Shown here: in pieces, positions 1-13,600 of the stretch
How positions within the stretch are numbered: the stretch's first letter is position 1
Layout of the letters: each line of letters opens with the position of its first letter
Origin: Mastigias papua
Taxonomy: Eukaryota > Cnidaria > Scyphozoa > Rhizostomeae > Mastigiidae
DNA: 64,000 nucleotides
Assembly: GCA_964019165.1 (NCBI GenBank)
Contig: OZ025268.1
Coordinates: forward strand, 9,230,711 to 9,294,710
Direction: 5' to 3'
The notes under the pieces: model-generated
Database searches by the model: none
What the model saw: the letters and a program-made list of their open reading frames with translations, nothing else
Told to the model about the DNA's origin: nothing
Position numbers and translations under genes: made by a program

Positions 1-36
1 AGAATGTTTATCTTGCGCACCTTTTTGCATTTTCAG

Positions 37-1837
37 GGGCAGTGCCGTGTTCTCCGCAAAATTAATCAAACAAAGATAAAGTTTCATGAAAAGAGACTAA
101 GGAAATCTAGAGCCGAGGACTTGGGGAATATATTGCTACCATTCAATATTCAGACTTCAGAACCAAAATCCAGGAACAACCTCGCGGGTCTAGCAATGAA
201 GATTACAAGGAACCAATCTGCACCGAATGGCAGCTGTTCTGCAAAACCAGTAGCAACAGCAGGAACTTCAGCTCACAAATGCTTTTCAGTCCGAACTTTT
301 GGAAAGCAAAATCAAGTGGATTCTTTTGACTCTCGGATATATCATAAGCAGAAACGCGAAACTGTTGGTTCTCTGGAAGAGCTAGAGGACACATTAATGT
401 TAAAGGTTGCTCAACTAACAAGAGGAGATATCTATGTAAGTTTGTTCTATTATTTCAACCTTTCATGTTTTGCCGGCAAGTACTTATGTTTGGCGAAGCC
501 TAACTGTATTAAGACATTATTCATAAATTTGCAACGACTGTTTTACACCATTTGTACTCTTCTACATACCAACATTAACTATACTCGTGATGTATTTTCT
601 TTAAATTCACATTGTCTTGTTCGCTAAGCATCACATTATCACAGAAGCATACGAGATTAATAGTAAATTAGTTGCTATTCACTTGACTGGGGCTCGATAT
701 CATTATTGAAACAAACAGTTGGACAGTATAAGCCTCTTCTTAAATATGGAATCAAACAATGAACAAAACAGAAATAAGAAACTGCCAAATTATCTAAAAG
801 GTAAATGAATAAATCTTCGAACATATTTTCGAGCGAGTGAGATTTACATTTATTCTAGGCCCCAACTAAAAGGCTCCGATAAGCTATATTTAAATCCATG
901 ATATCCATGTCTGAGTGCTCTCACATTATTTAACTAACTGGTGCTGTGATTATTTAATGCATTCCTAATTCTAGATATATCGAACGCAAGTGGTCCTACA
1001 AATAAATGGATTTACAAAACATCGACTCTACTTATAGTGTTCTATTTATAATTGCTTACTTTCAAAAGTTCTAGGGCCTGACAGATACGGCTCCCTTAAT
1101 TCATGTATTGCTACCTGCAACTCTGCATCAACAGAAGTGTTTATATCTATGCAAGAATTCTTATGTGTAATCTGGACGATTTTTGTCCAGTTAGGAGATC
1201 TAGCTTATCCGAAATACCATGCATCGCAGTATCAGCTAAGGTCTTCACCAGATCCCATCCAATACAGTGAACTCGCCAGCTTACTTCTTATAGTAGAAAT
1301 ACAATTAGTCTAAGACAAAGTTATGGGATGTTATGGGTTTCAGGCCACACAATGCTCTGCTCTAGAAGATAGACAATATTCACAATGATCAACATGATAT
1401 CGACTATACTTAGAAGACGAAAGTGAAAAGATTCCTAGTTGTATGCCAGTTAACTATACTTAGAAGACGAAGGTTTCCATTTCAATGATTGCACGGAAAC
1501 ATTGTGTTGTTCACCTATATTCACTATCTCTATGCAATCCTTCATCTTTTAGGGACTTCGATCAAAAATTGATGGCAAAGATGGCGACCCGAGGAACTTC
1601 TTGCTTGTTAGCGGTGGCTGCGACTTAGTAGCAATTAGAAAGTCCACTATAGCACATAGCGTGAATCGTGAAACATTTGAAACTCTTCAAGCAGAAGAGA
1701 AGTCCTATGCGTCTGATGAGGACCTATACGATGCTTTCCAGCAGCAAAAGCAGTGGAATCGCTATCGTGAACGACTAGTTAATGGAATCGTTAAGTGGAA
1801 GGGTGCTAGAACAAAAGGCAGATCAGAAACCTTGTAG
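37..1837 (+). CDS. Cyclic-nucleotide-binding-domain-like protein, 3' exons only (CNBD2-like?)
   Basis: Two exons are visible: 37-435 (after a TTTTTGCATTTTCAG acceptor) and 1553-1837 (after CATCTTTTAG), joined in phase 0 through the donor TAT|GTAAGT; the stop is at 1835-1837. Together they give about 227 residues. The first exon opens with GQCRVLRKI, resembling the end of a cNMP-binding beta-roll. A poorly conserved linker follows, then LTRGDIYGL and, in the last exon, FLLVSGGCDLVAIRKS, which resembles a second partial beta-roll (GD-x-(F/Y)-G plus VSxGxxxxxIxK), and a charged helical tail with W-N-R-Y-R-E-R. This order is what I recall for CNBD2-type proteins, but the phosphate-binding cassette itself lies outside the window. 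The 5' part of the gene is upstream of base 1. It is tail-to-tail with the J-domain gene ending at 2030. The name is tentative; gene reality rests on clean splice sites and open frames. Confidence 0.5.
436..1552 (+). other. Intron of the CNBD-like gene
   Basis: GTAAGT donor at 436 and TTTTAG acceptor ending at 1552. AT-rich, with no coding sequence or transposon that I can recognise. A short direct repeat, ACTATACTTAGAAGACGAA, occurs twice near 1402 and 1452. Confidence 0.6.
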
Positions 1838-2029
1838 AATGCATAATAGGGCTATTGGCAATAGATTGAATGGCATGTGAAATCTTTACACAAAATTCTA
1901 AGTATTATGTGTTACAGTTAAAAATCATGCATAACAACTGTTAGAAATACAAATGAAATATGGACCGTCAGCCGGCACAATATTCGAAGACAGAGCTTCT
2001 TCAACAGGAAGTAACATGTGATAATGAAG

Positions 2030-6410
<4,381 letters not shown>

Positions 6411-6599
6411 ATCTCTTGAACTTGCAGGAATCAGCCTAATCAAAATAGGAAAGGGCATAAACAAAAAATATTGATCATTCACTAAATGAAACTACTGGAC
6501 TAAATTTCGAAAATCCTACATACTACTTCAAAATTACAGGATGCTTATCAGAAATTGGAGTGAGTCATAAAGATTTCCAGAGAATAACAGAGATGTACT

Positions 6600-7465
6600 G
6601 AGAGCAGACAGCTGTAGTAGGAACAGGAAACAATGAATAATGAAAATACTAAGGGGGGTAGATGATCGAAATGGAATAGTAACAGGGGGAGATAATAGTA
6701 GCAAATTACGATATACAGATAACACAGTGCTAATATGCCTAAATACAATAGACCTAAAGACATAAACACTGCTGTAAACATGGCCGTAAATGATAAAGGA
6801 GCACCTCGCATGGAGATGAACAGTAGAAAGACAAAATCTACGGTTATCAAAAAATCAGAACATGTACGAAATATTAACGTTACAATTGAAGGGCACTTAA
6901 AAGACCAAGTGGAAAGTGGGGATTATCTAGAAAATATAGGAACTGAAAATTGAAAGAGCGCTGTAGAAAGTTAAGAGACCAGATGAAGCTAAAACTGTTT
7001 TAGAATCCATGTCTAAAGTATAACCATCTATAGGGATAAGGTTAAATTCACGATCAAGATTAAGATTGACCGAATGGAAAAAGTTACAAAAATTACTTAA
7101 TGCAACGTAATGAAACATGAACATTTTCCAAAAGAACTAAACAGAAAATTTAAGTATTTGAAATACGGATACATATAATATTTTTAAGATATCATGTACT
7201 AACTATAAAACACGTGAAAAGAAATAAATATGTCAAAGAGCAAGAGTTACATTCTACCAAGAAGCAAAAGTTGCAATACTTCGACATGTAGTAAGGAAGG
7301 AATTGGTACAACTATCATTACAATGATTATTGCTAGAAGACTAACTGAATGGAAAAAAGGCCGAGAAGAAGACCCAGGAGAATGTGGGCGAAAGAATGGA
7401 CGAATAAATCATATGACGGCCTGTGCAAACGATTTATCATTAAGTATGAGATTTGGCTTGACTTT
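6600..7465 (+). pseudogene. LINE reverse-transcriptase relic (3' half of ORF2)
   Basis: The frame is broken by stops and frameshifts, but the usual order of a non-LTR ORF2 3' half can be followed. LRYTDNTVLI replaces the catalytic Y-A/x-D-D box, then a KTKSTVI and VTIEGHLKDQVES segment (the I-x-V-x-G...Q-V-x-x-x-x-YLG region), then a NHL..GIRL-like segment, and finally KKGREEDPGE / RPRRRPRRMWA, typical of the basic GRPR tail near the C terminus. Both catalytic-box Asp positions are altered (TDN), so it is inactive. 5' truncated. Confidence 0.65.
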
Positions 7466-7631
7466 TCATGTGCCAAATTAGTTGGCGCTTATCAATTGTG
7501 CGAAAGAATCGAACAATTCACCTAACAGTAGCTTAAAATCTGTGATGATTGATGATTGCGAAGCAAGAGGTGATCAGATTCAAGGTATTGCCATTTTCCT
7601 CACTATTATAGCAAAGATAAAGGCAGAAGTA

Positions 7632-9158
7632 GGTCCCATGTACGACTCCGTTCGCTAGGGAGTGCCTGATGGAGAGGGCAATAATCCTAGGCTGTCAGTA
7701 TAGTGAGGTGAGCTAGCCAGTTCCTTTCCTTGCCGCCTTTAACTTCCCCAATGTTACCACCAGGTACTTATTTGCTACTAGTCAGGGGCGGATCCAGGGT
7801 AATGCACAAGCCTTACGCAAGGCAGTCGAATTTCGAGAAAACTCTTCGTAAGTCCCCCAGCAGCATCGTTCAGATCTGTGTGTACCCCCGTACCTTGCCT
7901 CGTCATCACTTTTGTGCTGAGTGCTGAGAACGAATTGAGCATTCCATATTTGGCTCATCGCTTATTGTGTCCTGAATGGTAGCCTGTCAGAATTCTATTG
8001 TGCTGCGATAGGAGACAATTGTAAGGCGCTCTAAAACGATTGTGATACAGTAGAATCTATTGTGCAGCATTACGAGTTTGATGTGCTGCACAAACCATTG
8101 TCGAGAATTTGAGATGCAGCACAATCATCTGACATTTTAGATAAAAGAAAACAATCCTGAAATCACATCACCAGTAATCCGCACTATTGTTAAGTTTTGC
8201 TGCACGATTGTCAGGTTCTGCTGCACGATTGTTAGTTGTCGCTGCACAAGTGCAATTGTTTAGTTTGTTCAGATTCAGTGTCATTGGTAGCTGCTGCTTC
8301 AGACTCAGAGACGCTATTCAACATTTTGATGAGTCAGTTGACATGTCTTAGGCCCTGCATGTCTCTAGGTACAAATGTTGTTCATTCCCTCATCGAAGAC
8401 AAGACCGGAAGCATATTTTCAAAGACACTGTTCGTGGATTTCAGAACTGAGCGGCTGATCAGTAATTACGTCTCGCTTTGGGAGTAGGTAGTTCTAAATG
8501 TGACTCGTGATTCTCCGTAACTGTCTGCATTTTTTAAGCATCAAATGGGAAGAAAATCATTCATCGCACGGCGGAACAAGTAACAGAACCAAGAGATTCC
8601 GTGCTGATGGGATAAATAGCACTGCCGAACAAGGACAGCACAACCTTAAAGATTGGCAGCCCGCTTTGAACGTCATGCTATCGATGACGTCGACTTTTGT
8701 GCTGAGGAAGGGGATATTTTAGAAATCGGTTATAAAAGTTGAATGCTTGTATTTATTAATATCGATAAGGAACCTGTTTGGACAAACGAATGCAATGATA
8801 TATTTTTCATCCATATTAGACCTCTTTTTACCATTTCTTTGTTAGCACTTACTGTTGTTTCGGATGATGTCTATTGTGTGTTTCAAGAGAGAACCACTGA
8901 CAGAGAAGCAAATAATGTGAACAGCTGAAAGATATGTATGATACTGACAAAACTAGGCGTGGCAACCAGTCAGCTTTGAGCCACGCCCTTGCTTAAATGT
9001 TTCCTATGTTGTGCAGCAGTCAGTTTTATTCCTGGATCCGCCCCTGACTAGGTGGGCAGTGAGCAAGAATACAGACAATGACCTGAGGGTTAGCCTCGAA
9101 GCATCGGTATTCCGCACAGCAGTCAAGCGCCCTAGCCACTAAGCCACTCGCCCATCCA
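7632..9158 (-). repeat. tRNA-derived SINE, split by an inserted TIR element
   Basis: The parts at 7632-7781 and 9052-9158 together align along their length with the copy at 63.38-63.62 kb. Read on the minus strand the head is tRNA-like: an A-box-like GTGGCTTAGTGGCTAGGGCG followed about 45 bp later by a degenerate B box (GCTTCGAGGCT). The body contains CCACCTTTAACTTCCCC-type sequence on the plus strand. The SINE was interrupted at a CTAG site by the element at 7782-9047, so it is the older of the two. Confidence 0.75.
7782..9047. mobile_element. Non-autonomous TIR DNA element (hAT-like ends), 1266 bp
   Basis: The termini are perfect inverted repeats, TCAGGGGCGGATCCAGG, flanked on both sides by CTAG, and they sit inside a SINE. 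CAGGGGCGG-type ends are usual for hAT elements, but the expected 8-bp target duplication is not evident; only CTAG (4 bp, palindromic) is shared. Subterminal repeats of GCTGCACGATTGT type occur between about 7985 and 8260 in both orientations, resembling transposase-binding arrays. No intact transposase is seen; open frames at 8236-8487 and 8507-8722 match nothing I recognise. Confidence 0.75.
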
Positions 9159-9443
9159 TTATAGCAAATGAAACGCAAAACTGAAGCATCTTTTGTATAT
9201 TGGATGTATTAAGAAAATGAAGATCGAAAACTGGGTTTTTGGTGGAGCAACGAAGCAACTTCGCATGCGCGTATCTAACAATGTTCAACATGTGTGCAAA
9301 GAGCAAGTATGTCACGTGACAACTGGAGAACAATAAAATGGTGGGTCAAATGTTATGTTTGATCGTGATAAAACGGCTATTCAAAAGTTAAGCACGTTCA
9401 TTGTTGGATTTCAGAGGCCAAAGAAAGTAGATAAGGTCATGTA

Positions 9444-9448
9444 CATTT
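9444..9448. repeat. Target-site duplication (left) of BEL/Pao element, CATTT
   Basis: CATTT directly precedes the 5' LTR and is repeated at 15922-15926 directly after the 3' LTR. Confidence 0.95.
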
Positions 9449-9972
9449 TGTCGGGGATTTTCCATACGCTTCGACGCCTTCGCAGCGCTCTTTCTTCTTT
9501 AACCATTCATTTACTTTCTCACGCAGCTGACGTATATTGTGTATGACTAGTTGTTGCGATATGCAATAATATCATTTTTCACTATATGCACAGCTTAAGT
9601 GTAACCTTAACATTAGTCATGATTACGTTACAGAGTTGTTTTTGCAAGTTGTTTACTAACCATATTTACGTAAATCTCGTATCCTGTTATTCTTAATTTT
9701 GATTGGTAGCAATTTATAGATTCGTGTAATTTGTCTACAAAGAGAGAGAGAGAAAAAGATAGTTGGATAGTTGGACAGAGTTCAAGAGAGAGATGGAAGT
9801 AGAGAGAGAGAGAGTAGAATAGATTTGAAGTATTGAAGTTTGAGTTAAATTGATTGAATGAAGAGTAACAAGATACGAAACTTGGTGTCTCTCTGGTTGT
9901 TCTCTTGGCACTTTAACACTATATCCCTGAACCAGCAGATAGTCGGCGTTGGTACGCTGAATAATTTCTACA
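9449..9972 (+). repeat. 5' LTR of BEL/Pao element
   Basis: Starts TGTCGGGGATTTTCC and ends TTTCTACA (TG...CA rule), 524 bp. It contains purine (GA)n tracts near 9740-9815. Confidence 0.97.
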
Positions 9973-9995
9973 TCTTGGTCCACCGAGCCGGATAG
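9973..9995 (+). promoter_or_regulatory. Primer-binding site, tRNA-Tyr-like
   Basis: TGGTCCACCGAGCCGG begins three bases after the 5' LTR (9976). Its complement ends in TCGGTGGACCA, i.e. a tRNA acceptor strand plus CCA preceded by a T-arm-like CCGGC, most like tRNA-Tyr. This is an inference from complementarity, not from a located tRNA gene. Confidence 0.6.
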
Positions 9996-10010
9996 TTAAA
10001 GGAAGAGAAA

Positions 10011-10688
10011 ATGGATGCCACAAAATTAAAGAAGATACGGAGAGGCCATAGAGGGTACATCACAAGGCAGATGAAAACAATCGACGAACAAAAGAAAGAT
10101 GTCAAAAAGCTAAAGCAGTTGGAAATGCAGTTAAAAGAAAAGCTTCAGACGGTTAAAGACTTTGACGAAAAAATTCTAGAGTTGATCGCAGACGAAGAGA
10201 GTGAATCAGACACAGAGGGGGCAGGCGCAGTCAGTAAAGAAATAGATGAAGCTGCAGCCTTCCAAGACAAGGTAAATTCAGCAATTCTTTCCATTCAAGA
10301 AATTCTTTTGCCTAACGGTCCTATGCATAGAGGTGAACAGAACAGTTCCATAAGAGTATCATGCCATGAAAATGTGAGGAAAGTTAGGGCAAAACTACCG
10401 AAACTGGAACTACGAAGGTATTCTGGGAAGCCACAAGAATGGCAAGAGTTCTGGGACGGGTTTGTAAGTGCTGTTCATGAGAACGAAGAACTTTCAAGCA
10501 TAGATAAGTTTTCATATTTGAAATACTATTTAGAAGATGGAGCCAAAAAAGTAATCTCAGGGTTAGAACTGACAGAAAAGAACTACGGGGTTGCATTAAA
10601 TTTATTGAAGGACAGATTCGCCAAACCTGCTATAATCAAGCAAAGCCCATATAAGAGAAATTATGAATTGCAGTCCTGTTTTCAATGA
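10011..10688 (+). CDS. BEL/Pao gag N-terminal part (DUF1759-like), ends at frame break
   Basis: ATG at 10011, 38 bp after the 5' LTR. The first ~100 residues are basic then strongly charged and likely coiled (KKLKQLEMQLKEKLQ). From about residue 120 comes the DUF1759-type capsid region (LPKLELRRYSGKPQEW, then FSYLKYYLEDGAKKVISGL). Sense homology ends near residue 211 (AIIKQ); past 10644 the frame runs out of register to a stop at 10686-10688, and the matching continuation lies one base on, in the downstream frame. In known BEL/Pao elements gag and pol are one open frame, so this break probably inactivates normal expression unless ribosomes shift. Confidence 0.93.
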   Translation: MDATKLKKIRRGHRGYITRQMKTIDEQKKDVKKLKQLEMQLKEKLQTVKDFDEKILELIADEESESDTEGAGAVSKEIDEAAAFQDKVNSAILSIQEILLPNGPMHRGEQNSSIRVSCHENVRKVRAKLPKLELRRYSGKPQEWQEFWDGFVSAVHENEELSSIDKFSYLKYYLEDGAKKVISGLELTEKNYGVALNLLKDRFAKPAIIKQSPYKRNYELQSCFQ

Positions 10689-13600
10689 GAAAAATATCAG
10701 AAAGATGAGAGACTTGTACGACTGTCTTAAAACCCACTTTAGAGGGCTAGAAACTTTAGGAGTAGATCAAGAAAATTACTCTTGCATTGTCGTTCCAACG
10801 GTTATGGAAAAGATTCCAGATGCAGTCAGATTGAACATGATAAGGGGTATCAAAAACCTTGATGACTGGACCATGGAAGAACTGCTAGACGCATTTAACG
10901 ACGAATTAGAAATTCGAGAGAGGAACCAACCAAACCACAGAACAGCAAGATACGAAGACGACATGAAGCCGAGGTCTGTATGGAAAACCCCAACTAGCGG
11001 AAGTGCTCTACATGCTGCGACAAATGCATACAGCGACGAAAAAGGTAAGAGATTTTGTGTGTTTTGCAAAGGAAACCACGAAGAAAGTTGCTGCAAGAAC
11101 GTTGCCAGCGTCAAGGAACGTAAAAACATTATTTTAAAGTATGGTAGATGCTTTAATTGTTTTAAGAGAAACCATAAGGCCTTTGAATGTCGGTCCAAAA
11201 TCGCTTGTTTAAAATGTAATCAAAGGCACCATTCGTCTCTTTGTAATAGGCCTAATAGAGGCAATGAAAGTAATGATATAAGTGTAGAAGCTAAGCCGTT
11301 TTCGCCGTCAGCTGCTACTAAGCCAGCCTCACTAACTAACGCTACATCTTGCATGGGTAATGTAGGAAACGGGGGGAGCGTAGCATTGCAGACAGCGCAA
11401 GCAATTTTAAGGGGTGACCAGATAGTTAAGGCTCGCGTACTTTTCGACACAGGTAGCCATAGGACATTTGTCACGCAGGACATTGTTGATCGCTTAGGGA
11501 AAGCGCCTTTTAAGCAGGAAAGCTTGGCAATAAAGACATTTGGTTCTGCTAAAGTGGAAGAAAGAATGAGAGATGTAGTTGAACTCGAGCTGTATTCAGT
11601 ACAAGGTAGCAAGCCAATTAGAATAGTAGCTTCTGTAGTGCAGCATATTTCAGAAATTAGAAATGAACACCCAGAGATAGTTAAACATAACTTTCGCCAT
11701 CTTGCTAACATTTGGTTTTCAGATGTTTCTCCTAGACAGGAATCGCTGACAATCGATTTGTTAATAGGAAACGATTTCCTCCATGAATTGCAAGAAGATA
11801 AGGTTATAAGAGGGGAGCCAGGACAGCCAGTTGCTGTGCAGACAAAACTTGGATGGGTGTTATCTGGTCCTTTGAAGGGTAAGACAGTTGCTTATAGCAA
11901 CAACGTCAATATTAATCTTGTCCATGATCCTTCCATAAGGTTACATGTTAATTCTTCTGTAAGGCTTGATGATGAGGTAAAACAGCTATGGGACTTGGAA
12001 ACAATTGGCATCAGAAGTACAGATGAAGTACATGATGAATTACTCGATAATGTTTCATTCAATGGAGAGAGATATTCAGTTAAATTGCCATGGAAGGTGG
12101 GGCATAAACCCCTTCCATCTAATTTTCAAAATAGTTTTTGCAGACTAAAGGGACAGCTGAGAAAATTGAAAAAAGAACCACACGTGCTTGAGGCATATGA
12201 TAATATAATCAAGGACCAGTTGGAGCAAAACATAATTGAAAAGGTTGCAGAACTTGAAGCCACTGAAAAGGAACACTATTTACCACACCATGCAGTAGTT
12301 CGGGACCATGCAGAGACTACCAAGATAAGAATTGTATATGACGCCTCATCAAAGGAAGGGAAGACAGGTACGTCTCTTAATAATTGTTTACATGTGGGAC
12401 CACCACTTACGCCTTTGTTGTTCGATATTCTTTTGAGATTTAGAGAATTTAAAGTACCAATGGTGGCAGATATAGAGAAGGCATTTTTAAATGTGGAAAT
12501 TGACCAGGCAGACAGGGATGTTTTAAGATTTCTTTGGGTCAAGGATATTCATGATGAAAATTCGCCAATTGAGGTTTATCGCTTTAATCGAGTGGTCTTT
12601 GGTGTTAACTCATCACCATTTTTGTTGAATGGAGTACTAAGACACCACATTAGTAAATACCAAGAGTTAGATCCAGAATTTGCTACTAAATTAGCTAGCA
12701 ATTTCTATGTTGACGACTTAGTGTTCGGAGCTTCTAATGTAGATGATGCAAGAAATCTACATTTGAAGGCTATAGAGAGAATGAAGGAAGGAGGATTTAA
12801 TCTTAGGAAGTGGAAGAGTAGCAATGTTGAGTTAGTGCAGGAGTTCAAAAAGAGTGATCCTAGTTATGCAGTATCTCAAGAAGAGGAAGGAACGTATGCG
12901 AAAGAAACACTAGGCAATATTGTAGAAGATGGTAGGACGAAAGTTTTAGGTATTCCTTGGGACACTGCATCCGATAAGTTTGAATTTGATTTGAGTAAGA
13001 TAGGGGAACTAAAGGAAGGTGAAAGAATAACAAAGAGAAAGATTTTAAGTAGCTTGGCAAAACTTTTTGATCCGTTGGGACTGGTTAGTCCAATAACAGT
13101 TAGTATGAAGGTCCTTTTTCAAGAACTCTGTGTAGAACAGTACGATTGGGATGAAGAACTTCCGATGGATAAGAAACGAAGGTGGGAATCTATTGTGAGT
13201 GATTTGAAGGCAATTGGTACTATATCTTTACCACGTTGTTTATATGAAGAGAATGTTGAGAATGTTAGAAACTGTTGGCCTCATGGGTTTGCAGATGCTA
13301 GTCAATCTGCTTATAGTGCCATGATTTATCTGGTATACGAGTCAGATAATGGAATCAAGTCACAACTGGTCTGTGCAAAAACTCGAGTAGCACCTTTGAA
13401 AAAATTGAGTATTCCACGTCTAGAACTAATGTCCGCTAGAATTTTAGCCACCTTAATGAAAGTCGTCTTTTCAGCACTTAAATCACAGCTTACGATAGAG
13501 GGTTGCAGGTATTGGTTAGATAGTAAAACTGCACTCTATTGGATTAACAATGCCGGAGAGTGGAAACAATTTGTTCAACATAGAGTAGATGAAATTTTGA

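Noticed and set aside
203..421. Minus-strand open frame opposite the CNBD-like exon
   Set aside because: Shadow of the coding exon on the other strand.
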